Source: Leucobacter celer subsp. astrifaciens
GTDB lineage: Bacteria > Actinomycetota > Actinomycetes > Actinomycetales > Microbacteriaceae
Length of the DNA stretch: 64,000 nucleotides
Direction of reading: 5' to 3'
Assembly (NCBI RefSeq): GCF_001273835.1
Contig: NZ_JHEI01000134.1
Span: 248,001-312,000, forward strand
Shown here: positions 21,512-30,002 of the stretch, in pieces
Layout: the number at the start of each line of letters is the position of its first letter
Numbering within the stretch: position 1 is the stretch's first letter
The notes under the pieces: model-generated
The model's database searches: none
The model's input: the letters and a program-made list of their open reading frames with translations, nothing else
What the model was told of the DNA's origin: nothing
Translations under genes and position numbers: made by a program

Positions 21512-21676
21512 GCGGCGGTGAGGCAATCGGGGAAGCGTGCGCATCAGGGACGCGTGGCGCGGAGCGACACGCGAGGCCGCCGTGTGCGGCCCCACGAATC
21601 GAGTTGAACGCTGACGCGTTCAACTTCAGAACGATTCGTGCCCGTCTAAGCACGCGGCCGATTGCCTCACCGCCGC
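21512..21676. repeat. 165-bp nested palindromic element (MITE-like)
   Basis: The outer 19-base arms gcggcggtgaggcaatcgg (21512-21530) and its perfect reverse complement (21658-21676) enclose further nested arms. These are cacgaatcg/cgattcgtg (21593-21601 and 21632-21640) and a 10-base stem agttgaacgc/gcgttcaact (21602-21611 and 21616-21625) with a 4-base loop. It lies downstream of trxA and could act as its terminator, but it is much more elaborate than one. Confidence 0.5.
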
Positions 21677-21689
21677 AGAGCGAGAAGGC

Positions 21690-22013
21690 TCAGATGATCC
21701 CGTTCAGGTGCTCCTCGATCATGGGCTTCGGCATCGCACCGATGATCTCGCGCACCTCCTCGCCATTCTTGAAGACCTTCATCGCGGGGATGGAGGTGAT
21801 GCGGTACTGCGCCGCGAGGTTCGGGTTCTCATCGACGTTGAGCTTGACGATGCGCAGCTTGCCCTCCTGTTCGGCCGCGATCTGATCGAGCACCGGCGCC
21901 ACGGCGCGGCACGGGCCGCACCAGGCGGCCCAGAAATCGACGAGCACGGGGATCTCGCTCTGCAGCACGACCTTGTCGAAGGTCTGCTCGTCCACGTTGA
22001 TGGCTTCACTCAT
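21690..22013 (-). CDS. trxA: Thioredoxin
   Basis: A classic 107-residue thioredoxin. The redox site is WCGPC in LVDFWAAWCGPCRAVAPVL (about residues 24-42), followed by the cis-Pro segment ITSIPAMKVF and a C-terminal helix. It reduces protein disulfides in the cytoplasm and is recycled by TrxB. It follows trxB on the same strand by 34 bases, so they are co-expressed. Confidence 0.97.
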   Translation of the reverse strand: MSEAINVDEQTFDKVVLQSEIPVLVDFWAAWCGPCRAVAPVLDQIAAEQEGKLRIVKLNVDENPNLAAQYRITSIPAMKVFKNGEEVREIIGAMPKPMIEEHLNGII

Positions 22014-22047
22014 GATGACTCTTCTTTCCTTGGGAAGATGATGGGGA

Positions 22048-23034
22048 TCAGCGCTCGGCGAGCGCCTCGATCTCGATTCGGTCCAGCTCCACCTCGACCG
22101 CCTCGCCCTGATCGGCGATCGCCGCGAGGTAGTGCTCGGCGTCGAGCGCCGCGACGGTGCCCGAAGCTGCGGCGGTGACGGCCTGGCGGTAGGTCGGGTC
22201 GACGACGTCGCCGGCCGCGAAGACCCCGGGCGACGAGGTGCGCGAGCTGCGGCCCTCGACCGCGATGGTGCCCTCCGCGGTGAGATCGAGCTTGCCGTGC
22301 ACGAGGTGGGTGCGAGGGTCGTTGCCGATCGCGATGAACAGGCCCTCCAGAGCGAGCTCGCTCTCGGAGCCGTCGACGGTGTTGCGCAGCGTGACGCCGC
22401 TGAGCTGGCTCTCCCCGTGGATCGCTGCGACCTCCGAGTTCCAGATGAACTCGATCTTCTCGTTGTCGAAGGCGCGCTGCTGCATGATCTTGGACGCCTT
22501 GAGCTCCTCGCGGCGGTGGATCACGTAGACCTTGTCGGCGAAGCGGGTGAGGAAGGTGGCCTCCTCCATAGCGGAGTCGCCGCCGCCGACCACGGCGATG
22601 GTCTTCTCGCGGAAGAAGAAGCCGTCGCAGGTCGCGCACCACGAGACGCCGTGGCCGGAGAGCCGATCCTCGTCGGGCAGCCCCAGCTTGCGGTAGGCCG
22701 AGCCCGTCGCGTAGATGACGGTGTGCGCCTCGTGCACGGTGCCGTCGCCCGTGGTGAGGCGCTTGACCTCGCCCGAGAAGTCGACCTCGACCACGTCGTC
22801 GTACACCACCTCGGTGCCGAAGCGCTCGGCCTGCTCCTGCATCTTCTGCATCAGGTCGGGTCCCTGGATGCCCTCGGGGAAGCCGGGGAAGTTCTCGACA
22901 TCGGTGGTGTTCATCAGCTCGCCGCCGATGGCGACCGAACTCGCGAAGAGCACCGGCTCGAGGCCGGCTCGCGCGGCGTAGATGGCCGCCGTGAAACCGG
23001 CGGGGCCGGAACCGATGATGATGATCTGGTGCAT
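22048..23034 (-). CDS. trxB: Thioredoxin reductase
   Basis: The 328-residue NADPH-dependent flavoprotein has an FAD site GSGPAGFTAAIYAAR (about 8-22), the redox pair CATC (about residues 140-143, SWCATCDGFFF), an NADPH site GGGDSAMEEATFL and the C-terminal FAD motif VFAAGDVVDPTYRQ. It supplies electrons to TrxA. It starts at ATG 23034. In many Actinobacteria murJ lies just upstream of trxB; here the DUF6049 gene is the direct neighbour. Confidence 0.96.
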   Translation of the reverse strand: MHQIIIIGSGPAGFTAAIYAARAGLEPVLFASSVAIGGELMNTTDVENFPGFPEGIQGPDLMQKMQEQAERFGTEVVYDDVVEVDFSGEVKRLTTGDGTVHEAHTVIYATGSAYRKLGLPDEDRLSGHGVSWCATCDGFFFREKTIAVVGGGDSAMEEATFLTRFADKVYVIHRREELKASKIMQQRAFDNEKIEFIWNSEVAAIHGESQLSGVTLRNTVDGSESELALEGLFIAIGNDPRTHLVHGKLDLTAEGTIAVEGRSSRTSSPGVFAAGDVVDPTYRQAVTAAASGTVAALDAEHYLAAIADQGEAVEVELDRIEIEALAER

Positions 23035-23139
23035 GGAGCTCCTCGCGCGCAGTGCAGTTCTGATGCGGCCGGGGCCGCGCTGGGAATATCAGGGTGCGGT
23101 CGTGACCGCGCAGATGATACAACCCATACTAGGGCGGGG

Positions 23140-25509
23140 CTATTCCGCGGTGCCGGTCGCGGCGGTGTCCGCAGTCCGGGTCGCGGTGCCGGCTGAGGCG
23201 CCGAGCTGTCGCCTGCGGCGCACGCTGCGCCAGGTGCCGAAGCCGAGCAGCAGCGCGGCGAGCGACCCGATCACCCAGAGCGCGATGGTCTCGAAGCTGC
23301 TGCTGATCGAGACGGGCAGCGTGCTGGTGAAGACGGTCGGATCGCCCGTCGCCGCCGAGACGGTGACCACGAGTCCCGACTCCCCTGAGGAGACGCGGCT
23401 GAGCACCGGCACGAGCACCCGCTCGTTCGCCTCGGCGGGCACCAGCACGTCCGGGAACCGGCGCTCGGTGATCGAGAGCGCGGCCGAGGAGGGTTCCACC
23501 TGCACGGCGACGATCGCGTCGAAGGGCAGGGCATTGCGCAACTGCACCGGTATGCGGGTCGAGCTGCCGACGAGCTGGGTGTGCTCCGTGCTGATCACGC
23601 GCACGCCCTCGAGCAGCTCGGCGTCGCGCTCGCGGTACTGAGCGGCGAGGCCGTCGAAGTCGACCGTGGGGGCCGCGTGGCGGGTGGCGAAGAGTTCGAG
23701 CAGTCGTGTGCGCTGGTATCCGCTGAGGTACTCGGGGTTCACGAGCACCGCACCCAGTTCGGTGACCGAGGATTCGCGGCTCGCCGCCGAGCGCAGCAGT
23801 TCGAGCCGGTCCTCGCTCGTCCCGCCGGCGCGCAGGGACGCCGTGCCCTCGGGCAGCTCGGAGACGGAGGTGGGCACGACCCAGTCGAGGGAGGCGAGCA
23901 GCTCGAGCAGCAGTGCGGGATCCTCGCTGCTGCCCATCGCACCGCGGTCGAGGCCGAGCAGAGTGCCCTCGGAGCCCGACTGCGCCGCGAACGCCAGCCG
24001 CGCGGCGAGTCGTGCGGCGCCCGCCGCGCGTTCGGCCTCGGTCGCCGCCGACAGCGTCGCGCGCGCCTCGTCTCCGAGCGCGTCGTCGGTGATCAGCACG
24101 TCGCTCCGCGAGATCCGGGAGCGCGTCGCATCAGACGCCGACACGTTGCCGGAGCCGAGCACGGCGGTCTCGATTCCCGAGGCGCGCAGCAGCTCGAGAG
24201 TGGCGCTATCGACGGTGCCGTTCGCCGGCCACGCGGTCGCCGCGCCCTGGGGCCAACTCAGCAGATCCTCCAGAGCCGGGAGCGTCGGCGCCTCCGGATC
24301 ATCCGGGGCGTCGGTATCCTCCCGGGTGCCGCTGTCCTCCCGCGTACCCGCGTCGCCGGCCGGATCCGACGGCCCCGCTGTCTCGTCCGGGTCGGAGGCG
24401 GCGGAGGTGCCTGTCGCTTCTCCGGAGGTCTCGGGGCGGTCGCCCTCGGCGCCGCTCCCCTGCTCCCCGGCGTCCGCGCCGTCCGCGCCGGCACCGTCGT
24501 CTGTGCCGGAAGCCGGGGCATCCGCGCCGCCGCCCTCGCCGGAGGATTCCAGCGGGAAGCTGCCGAAGCGCGAGACGAAGTCGAGGCTGCTCGGTGCGAG
24601 CAGCGAGGTGAAGCCGAGGGCGGCCTGAGCGGCCGGATCCGCGTCGGCGAACTGCAGCAGGAAGCTGGGCAGCGAGCTCTGCTCCAGGCGTTCGAGGAAC
24701 TGCCCGGCGTTCTCGGGCGCCTCGTCGCCGTACGCTCGGATGCCGGCGATGACCCGCGGATCGATGGCGAGCGTCGCGCGGTGCGCGCGGGCCTGGGTGA
24801 GGAGCCGATCCCACGCGGGGGCGAGCTCGCCGAGCTGGCTGCGGGTGGGGAGCGTGCGGATGTCGGAGGGGAGCACGACAGGCACGATCACTCCCAGCCG
24901 TACGCTGCTCCGCACTCCCGCGCCCGCATCGGCGTCGATCTCGGCGCCGGTGCCGGCGTTCGCGCCCGATCCCCCGCCCGCATCGGCATCGGGGGATCCC
25001 GGCCCCCGCCAGACCACCGGTGTGACGGCGGAGAGCGCGTCCGAGGTCTGCGTGTCGTCGGAGGGGTCGGGTCTGAACACGGCCCGCACCGTGTAGACGC
25101 CCCGGGTCTCGAGCGCCGGGAGATCGTCCTGCGGCACCGAGATGGTTGCGGCCTGCTCGCTCTCGGGAGCGGTCTCGCCGACGCGCGCCTCCGCGAGGTG
25201 CAGCGAGGGTGTCGTGGGCTGCGCGTCCAGATCCTCGGGAGAGCCCACCGGCTGCACGGAGAGCCGCAGTTCGATGGTCCCGCTCGGGATGGCCTGCTCC
25301 CCCGCGTTCCGGATGAGCAGGCCGAACGCCGCGTCGGCGTCCTCGCGGATCACCGGATCCTGGGGGGCGACGACGAACTCGGCCGAGGATATCGCGGGAT
25401 CCGGAGCCTCCTCCTCGGCGAGAGCCGGTGCCGCCGGTGCCGCGACCAGCCCGAGCACGAGCAGTGCGGCGGGAATCGCGCGCGCGCGGAACCGACGAGC
25501 TGAAGACAT
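23140..25509 (-). CDS. DUF6049 family secreted/membrane-anchored protein
   Basis: A 789-residue exported protein. A signal peptide (about 1-29, AIPAALLVLGLVAAPAAPALA) precedes an Ig-like region (about 30-140). A long middle domain has GVIVPVVLPSDIRTLPTRSQLGELAPAW, a low-complexity Asp/Gly/Ala linker (about 310-400) and a C-terminal TM helix (FETIALWVIGSLAALLLGFG) with an Arg-rich cytoplasmic tail. DUF6049 proteins sit next to the CCA enzyme and murJ in Actinobacteria and may act in envelope biogenesis; the activity is unknown. ATG 25509 is chosen because the signal peptide begins there. Confidence 0.8.
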   Translation of the reverse strand: MSSARRFRARAIPAALLVLGLVAAPAAPALAEEEAPDPAISSAEFVVAPQDPVIREDADAAFGLLIRNAGEQAIPSGTIELRLSVQPVGSPEDLDAQPTTPSLHLAEARVGETAPESEQAATISVPQDDLPALETRGVYTVRAVFRPDPSDDTQTSDALSAVTPVVWRGPGSPDADAGGGSGANAGTGAEIDADAGAGVRSSVRLGVIVPVVLPSDIRTLPTRSQLGELAPAWDRLLTQARAHRATLAIDPRVIAGIRAYGDEAPENAGQFLERLEQSSLPSFLLQFADADPAAQAALGFTSLLAPSSLDFVSRFGSFPLESSGEGGGADAPASGTDDGAGADGADAGEQGSGAEGDRPETSGEATGTSAASDPDETAGPSDPAGDAGTREDSGTREDTDAPDDPEAPTLPALEDLLSWPQGAATAWPANGTVDSATLELLRASGIETAVLGSGNVSASDATRSRISRSDVLITDDALGDEARATLSAATEAERAAGAARLAARLAFAAQSGSEGTLLGLDRGAMGSSEDPALLLELLASLDWVVPTSVSELPEGTASLRAGGTSEDRLELLRSAASRESSVTELGAVLVNPEYLSGYQRTRLLELFATRHAAPTVDFDGLAAQYRERDAELLEGVRVISTEHTQLVGSSTRIPVQLRNALPFDAIVAVQVEPSSAALSITERRFPDVLVPAEANERVLVPVLSRVSSGESGLVVTVSAATGDPTVFTSTLPVSISSSFETIALWVIGSLAALLLGFGTWRSVRRRRQLGASAGTATRTADTAATGTAE

Positions 25510-25576
25510 GATGCCCAGTCTATGGAGCGACGCTGACACGGATCCGAGCCGGCGCATCCCCCGGTACGCTTGAGGG

Positions 25577-27115
25577 ATGCCCTCTCTCGCCGATTCCATG
25601 CAGGCGCTGCGGGCCATCGCAGCATCCGAGCCCGTCGCGACGCTGGCGTCGGCGTTCGCCGCCCGCGGTCACGAGTTCGCCCTGGTCGGCGGACCGGTGC
25701 GCGACGCGCTGCTGGGCCGCCCGGTGACCGATCTCGACTTCACCACGTCGGCCCGGCCCGACGAGACCCGTGAGATCCTCGAATCGCTCACCCGCAGCGT
25801 GTGGGACGTGGGACGCGATTTCGGCACCATCGCGGCGCAGCTGCACGGCGAGAACGTCGAGATCACCACCTACCGCGCCGACATCTACCGCGACGACTCG
25901 CGCAAGCCCGAGGTCAGCTACGGCGACACGATCGAGGGCGATCTGGTGCGGCGGGACTTCACCATCAACGCGCTCGCGCTCATGCTGCCCGAGCTGCGGC
26001 TCGTCGACGTCGGCACCTCCTCCGCGAGTGGCGCGGGCGGCGTGGAGGACCTGCTGGCCCGAGTGATCCGCACTCCGGGGTCCGCCGAGGCCTCGTTCAC
26101 CGACGACCCGCTGCGCATGCTGCGCGCCGCCCGCTTCGCCTCCCAGCTGGGCTTCGAGGTCTCGGCCGACACGCAGGAGGCGATGGTGCGCTTCGCCGAT
26201 CGCCTCGACATCGTCTCCGCAGAGCGCATCCGGGACGAGTTCGTGAAGCTGCTCTCGACCGACGACCCCCTGCCCGGTATCCGGCTGCTCGTGGACACGG
26301 GGCTCGCCGATCGCTTCCTGCCCGAGCTCACCGCGCTCGTGGCGACGCAGGACGATCACGGCCGGCACAAGGACGTCTACGAGCACAGCCTCACGGTGCT
26401 GCGGCAGGCGATCGAGTTGGAAACGGCGCGCCGGAAGGGAGGCGGAGCCTCCGCTGCGCCGCCCGTGCCGCACACGGCGACGGCCCAGGGAGCGACGCCG
26501 GGGGCGAGCGTGGGCGGCGGCCAAGATCCCTCGCCCGATATCGTGCTCAGGATCGCGGCGCTGCTGCACGATATCGGCAAGCCGGCCACCCGTCGCTTCG
26601 AGCGCGGGGGCGTCACCTTCCACCATCACGACGTCGTCGGCGCGAAGCTGGCGCGTAAGCGCCTGCGCGAGCTGCGCTTCGACAACGACACCGTGAAGCG
26701 GGTGTCGCGCCTCATCGAGCTGCACCTGCGCTTCTTCGGGTACAGCGACCAGCAGTGGACGGACTCGGCCGTGCGGCGCTACGTGCGCGATACCGGCGGC
26801 GAGTTGGAGCGGCTGCACATCCTCACCCGCGCCGACGTGACGACCCGCAACCGGCGCAAGGCGGAGCGCCTCGAGCACGCCTACGACGACATCGAGCAGC
26901 GGATCTCCGAGCTCGCGGAGGCCGAGGAGCTTGCGGCTGTGCGGCCCGAACTCGATGGCGAGCGGATCATGGCCATCCTCGGGATCCCGCCCGGGCCGAT
27001 CGTGGGCCGCGCCTACCGGCACCTGCTCGAGGTGAGGCTCGACGAGGGCCCCATCGGCGAGGAGGCCGCCGAGCAGCGTCTGCGCGAGTGGTGGGCGGCG
27101 CAGGCCTCGGACTGA
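25577..27115 (+). CDS. cca: CCA-adding tRNA nucleotidyltransferase
   Basis: The 512-residue class II enzyme adds or repairs the tRNA 3' CCA. The nucleotidyltransferase head carries GGPVRDALLGRPVTDLDFTT (about residues 38-57), with the metal-binding D-x-D. RRDFTINALA and DDPLRMLRAARFASQLGF follow. A C-terminal HD domain has ALLHDIGKPATR and HHHDVVGAKL. Unusually, about 30 low-complexity residues (VPHTATAQGAT and flanks) lie between the RNA-binding part and the HD domain. They are coded by a repeat shared with another gene. The gene is divergent from the DUF6049 gene. Confidence 0.94.
   Translation: MPSLADSMQALRAIAASEPVATLASAFAARGHEFALVGGPVRDALLGRPVTDLDFTTSARPDETREILESLTRSVWDVGRDFGTIAAQLHGENVEITTYRADIYRDDSRKPEVSYGDTIEGDLVRRDFTINALALMLPELRLVDVGTSSASGAGGVEDLLARVIRTPGSAEASFTDDPLRMLRAARFASQLGFEVSADTQEAMVRFADRLDIVSAERIRDEFVKLLSTDDPLPGIRLLVDTGLADRFLPELTALVATQDDHGRHKDVYEHSLTVLRQAIELETARRKGGGASAAPPVPHTATAQGATPGASVGGGQDPSPDIVLRIAALLHDIGKPATRRFERGGVTFHHHDVVGAKLARKRLRELRFDNDTVKRVSRLIELHLRFFGYSDQQWTDSAVRRYVRDTGGELERLHILTRADVTTRNRRKAERLEHAYDDIEQRISELAEAEELAAVRPELDGERIMAILGIPPGPIVGRAYRHLLEVRLDEGPIGEEAAEQRLREWWAAQASD
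26465..26494. repeat. Interspersed 30-base repeat inside cca (copy 1)
   Basis: This 30-base segment beginning gtgccgcacacggcg matches 45695-45724 at 27 of 30 positions. Here it codes for the VPHTATAQGA insertion of the CCA enzyme. Confidence 0.65.
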
Positions 27116-27222
27116 CGCCGTCCGGCGGAGCCGCCCCGCTCGTACTTCGGCACTCACCGTTGTTTCGGACGGATTCAGAGGATCTCATCCGAAGGTGAGG
27201 TGAGAGCCGAGCTACTGAACAC

Positions 27223-27254
27223 CGGGTTGATTGGACACGGGGTTGATTGGACAC
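27223..27254. repeat. Tandem 16-bp repeat upstream of mshB
   Basis: Two adjacent 16-base units (27223-27238 and 27239-27254), each containing gggttgattggacac, differ at one base. A third partial copy, gcgggttgatgga, follows at 27266-27278. They overlap the 5' end of mshB and may be operator half-sites or the result of slippage. Confidence 0.55.
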
Positions 27255-27273
27255 CGATGAGAGAAGCGGGTTG

Positions 27274-28125
27274 ATGGAGATGAAGGATCAGGATCCGAGC
27301 GAGTGGTTCGGCGGGCGGCCGCGGATCATGTTCGTCCATGCGCACCCCGACGATGAGACCATCACCACGGGGGGCACGCTGGCCGCGCTCGCCGCGGCGG
27401 GGCGCGAGCCGCTGCTCGTCACGCTGACGCGGGGCGAGCAGGGCGAGGTCGTGTCCGGGCCGCTCGAGGCGCTGGCCGGCACCCACGGTCTGGCGGTGGT
27501 GCGCCAGAACGAGCTGAAGACCGCGCTCGGCATGCTGGGCGTCGAGCGCCACGCGTTCCTGGGTGTGGATCCCGCGCGAGCGGAGGGCCTCTCCCCCGTG
27601 ATCTACGAGGACTCCGGGATGTCGTGGGGGCCCGATGGCCGCGCGACGGCGGCCCCCGAGGCGGGTCCCGATGCGCTGACGAGCGCGCCCGCCGTCGAAG
27701 CGCTGAACGATCTGCTGGCCGCGGCGTACCGGGCGGGTGCGCAGGGCATCGTGAGCTATGACGACGGTGGCGGCTACGGTCACCCGGATCACGTGTTCGC
27801 GCATCGGCTGGCGCGCGCGGTGGCGCACGCGCTCGAGGTGCCGTTCTGGGAGATCGTGTCGACGGGGTCGCTCCCCGAGGCCGTCCCGCTCCCCGACTCG
27901 GCTCTGAGTGCTGAGCCGGCCCCGCTCCCCGAACCGGTCGAAGGGAGCGGGTCACTCGAACTCCACGATGTCGAGCCCTGGCTCGATCGCAAGGTCGCCG
28001 CGCTGCGCGCGCACGGCACGCAGCTGAGCGTCGACGGCGATGACATCGTGCACGTCGGCGGGCAGCGCGAAGCCATCGGACGCGTCGAGGTGTTCCGCAA
28101 GCCGGCGGGTGACGCCGCGTCCTGA
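27274..28125 (+). CDS. mshB: N-acetylglucosaminyl-inositol deacetylase MshB (PIG-L family)
   Basis: A zinc deacetylase of the LmbE/PIG-L fold, 283 residues. The metal motif AHPDDE is in RIMFVHAHPDDETITTG (about 14-30); the third ligand is His in GYGHPDH at about residue 170. It probably deacetylates GlcNAc-inositol in mycothiol synthesis. The close paralogue Mca (mycothiol conjugate amidase) cannot be fully excluded. A palindromic repeat (27924-27949) adds the peptide LPEPVEGSG before the last domain. ATG 27274 is used; TTG 27247 and ATG 27280 are alternatives. Confidence 0.82.
   Translation: MEMKDQDPSEWFGGRPRIMFVHAHPDDETITTGGTLAALAAAGREPLLVTLTRGEQGEVVSGPLEALAGTHGLAVVRQNELKTALGMLGVERHAFLGVDPARAEGLSPVIYEDSGMSWGPDGRATAAPEAGPDALTSAPAVEALNDLLAAAYRAGAQGIVSYDDGGGYGHPDHVFAHRLARAVAHALEVPFWEIVSTGSLPEAVPLPDSALSAEPAPLPEPVEGSGSLELHDVEPWLDRKVAALRAHGTQLSVDGDDIVHVGGQREAIGRVEVFRKPAGDAAS
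27924..27949. repeat. Palindromic interspersed repeat within mshB
   Basis: The arms cgctccc (27924-27930) and gggagcg (27943-27949) flank cgaaccggtcgaa. A related form, ccctgagccggtcgagggg, lies at 48236-48254 between genes. Here it is translated in frame. Confidence 0.55.
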
Positions 28126-28195
28126 GGATGATAGGCTGTTCTAGTTGTCTGCGCGCAGAGCGATCCGCTCAGTTCGCGGGCACGATGCACAACAC

Positions 28196-28238
28196 CCTCC
28201 TGCCACAGAAATCCTGTGGCCGTGAAGTCCGAAGGAGG
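28196..28238 (+). promoter_or_regulatory. S6:S18-type autoregulatory leader before rpsF
   Basis: The outer stem cctcct (28196-28201) with aggagg (28233-28238) would mask the ribosome site. A perfect inner hairpin gccacag/ctgtggc (28202-28208 and 28214-28220) has a 5-base loop. The 3' side holds a one-sided internal loop (28221-28232) that contains CCG (28229-28231). This is the layout of the known S6:S18 mRNA motif upstream of rpsF in many bacteria, where the S6-S18 complex represses its own operon. Confidence 0.6.
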
Positions 28239-28248
28239 TGGGTCAGTA

Positions 28249-28611
28249 ATGCATACGTACGAACTCATGGTGATCCTCGATCCCGGTATCGACGAGCGTA
28301 CTGTGGCCCCCAGCTTGGAGAAGTTCCTCGGCGTCATCCGCACTGCGGGCGGCGAGATCGAGAACGTCGACATCTGGGGCAAGCGCCGTCTCGCATACGA
28401 GATCAAGAAGCAGTCCGAGGGCATCTACGCCGTTGTGAACTTCACCGCGACCCCCGAGGCCACCGCTGAGCTCGATCGCCAGCTGGGTCTCTCCGAGGCC
28501 GTTCTGCGCACGAAGGTGCTCCGCGCCGACGAGCTCATCGCCCAGCGCGCCGCCCAGGCCAAGCGCGATCAGGCCAAGGCCGCTCGCGCCGCCGCGAAGG
28601 TGGGCGCGTAG
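28249..28611 (+). CDS. rpsF: Ribosomal protein bS6
   Basis: The 120-residue small-subunit protein begins [12 protein letters not shown] and contains the family segments [19 protein letters not shown] and KVLRADE. It partners S18 on 16S rRNA. ATG 28249 is chosen because a strong AAGGAGGTG site precedes it. The longer frame upstream is not used. It leads the operon rpsF-ssb-rpsR-rplI and is probably autoregulated by the leader hairpin. Confidence 0.97.
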   Translation: MHTYELMVILDPGIDERTVAPSLEKFLGVIRTAGGEIENVDIWGKRRLAYEIKKQSEGIYAVVNFTATPEATAELDRQLGLSEAVLRTKVLRADELIAQRAAQAKRDQAKAARAAAKVGA

Positions 28612-28614
28612 CTC

Positions 28615-29166
28615 ATGGCCGGCGAGCCGCTGATCACCGTGGTCGGTAACCTGGTTGCCGACCCGGAGCCGCGTGTCAGCCAGGCGGGCAAGTCGTGGGT
28701 GACCTTCCGGATCGCCTCGACCCCGCGCGTGCGCGACCGTCAGTCCGGTGATTGGTCGGACGGCGAGCCGCTGTGGCTGGGGTGCCGCGCGTACGGAGAG
28801 TACGCCGACAACATCGCAGCCTCGCTCACCAAGGGCATGCGCGTCATCGTGCAGGGCCGTCTCACCCAGCGCAGCTACACCGACAACCAGGGGCAGCAGC
28901 GCACCTCCCTCGACCTCGAGGTCGAGGAGGTCGGTCCGTCGCTCCGCTTCGCCACCGCCCAGGTCAACCGCGGTCAGTCGCGCGGCCAGGTCGGCGGCTT
29001 CGGCGGAGGCAACGCGGGCAGCGGCCAGCCGCAGGGTCAGAGCGGCTGGGGCAAGCCCGCCGCGCAGCAGCAGGACAACCCCTGGACCAATTCGGGCCAG
29101 GGCGGTTCCGCAGGCTCCGGCGGCGGCGACTTCGGTGGCGGCTTCGACGACGAGCAGCCCTTCTAG
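28615..29166 (+). CDS. ssb: Single-stranded DNA-binding protein
   Basis: The 183-residue SSB has an N-terminal OB-fold (about 1-118; TVVGNLVADPEPRVS, DWSDGEPLWLGCRAYG, GMRVIVQGRL). A long Gly/Gln-rich disordered linker (about 120-172) leads to the acidic interaction tip DDEQPF that recruits replication and repair partners. It sits 3 bases after rpsF, the conserved S6-SSB-S18 order. Confidence 0.96.
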   Translation: MAGEPLITVVGNLVADPEPRVSQAGKSWVTFRIASTPRVRDRQSGDWSDGEPLWLGCRAYGEYADNIAASLTKGMRVIVQGRLTQRSYTDNQGQQRTSLDLEVEEVGPSLRFATAQVNRGQSRGQVGGFGGGNAGSGQPQGQSGWGKPAAQQQDNPWTNSGQGGSAGSGGGDFGGGFDDEQPF

Positions 29167-29220
29167 GCAAAAACTTCTTGATCCGGTGCAGCCGGATCGC
29201 ATCACGAAAAGAGACCAAAT

Positions 29221-29481
29221 ATGGCAGGCAAGTCCAGCGGCGCAGGCCGCAAGCCGGGTCGGGGTAAGAACGCCAAGACCCTCGCACCCGCGAAGAAGCA
29301 GACCGTCGGCGTCATCGACTACAAGGATGTCGCGACGCTGCGCAAGTTCATCTCTGAGCGCGGCAAGATCCGCGCCCGCCGCATCACCGGCGTGTCCGTG
29401 CAGGAGCAGCGTCTGATCGCGAAGGCCGTGAAGAACGCCCGCGAGATGGCTCTCCTCCCCTACGCCGGCTCCGGCCGCTAA
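29221..29481 (+). CDS. rpsR: Ribosomal protein bS18
   Basis: An 86-residue basic protein with [26 protein letters not shown] and [19 protein letters not shown], the S18 signature. There are no Cys ligands, so it is of the zinc-independent type. The ATG at 29221 follows a 54-base gap after ssb. Confidence 0.96.
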   Translation: MAGKSSGAGRKPGRGKNAKTLAPAKKQTVGVIDYKDVATLRKFISERGKIRARRITGVSVQEQRLIAKAVKNAREMALLPYAGSGR

Positions 29482-29494
29482 GGAGTAGACCATC

Positions 29495-29944
29495 ATGGCG
29501 AAGGTAATTCTCACGAACGAGGTCCAGGGCCTCGGTTCCGCCGGTGACGTCGTCGACGTCAAGAGCGGCTACGCACGCAACTACCTCGTGCCCCAGGGCT
29601 ACGGGGTGCACTGGACCCGCGGTGGCGAGGCCCAGGTCGCGCAGCTCCGCGCTGCACGCGAGGCGCGTGCGCTCGCTTCGGCCGAGGACGCGCAGGCGCT
29701 CAAGGCCAAGCTGCAGGAGAACAAGATCCGTCTGCAGGCGAAGACCGGCACCGGTGGCCGTCTCTTCGGCTCGGTGAAGCCCGCCGCGATCGCCGCGGCC
29801 GTGTCCGAGGCCGGGATCGGCGAGATCGACAAGCGCAAGATCACGGTTCCGTCGATCAAGACGACCGGTGAGTACAAGGTGGTCGTCCACCTGCACGAGG
29901 GCGTTGACGCCGAGGTGACCCTGCAGGTCATCTCGCAGCGCTGA
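29495..29944 (+). CDS. rplI: Ribosomal protein bL9
   Basis: The 149-residue, two-domain L9 has an N-terminal domain [38 protein letters not shown] pattern (about residues 1-40), a long connecting helix rich in Ala/Arg/Glu (about 45-80) and a C-terminal domain. It is the last gene of the rpsF operon, followed by a strong hairpin terminator. Confidence 0.96.
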   Translation: MAKVILTNEVQGLGSAGDVVDVKSGYARNYLVPQGYGVHWTRGGEAQVAQLRAAREARALASAEDAQALKAKLQENKIRLQAKTGTGGRLFGSVKPAAIAAAVSEAGIGEIDKRKITVPSIKTTGEYKVVVHLHEGVDAEVTLQVISQR

Positions 29945-29966
29945 GCGGCGTACTCGCTCACAGGGC

Positions 29967-30002
29967 AGCGGGGCGGCGATTCTTCGGGATCGCCGCCCCG
30001 CT
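29967..30002 (+). terminator. Strong GC hairpin terminator after rplI
   Basis: The 14-base arms (29967-29980 and 29989-30002; agcggggcggcgat and its complement) are perfect, with an 8-base loop tcttcggg. No clear T-run follows. It ends the rpsF-rplI operon. Confidence 0.7.
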
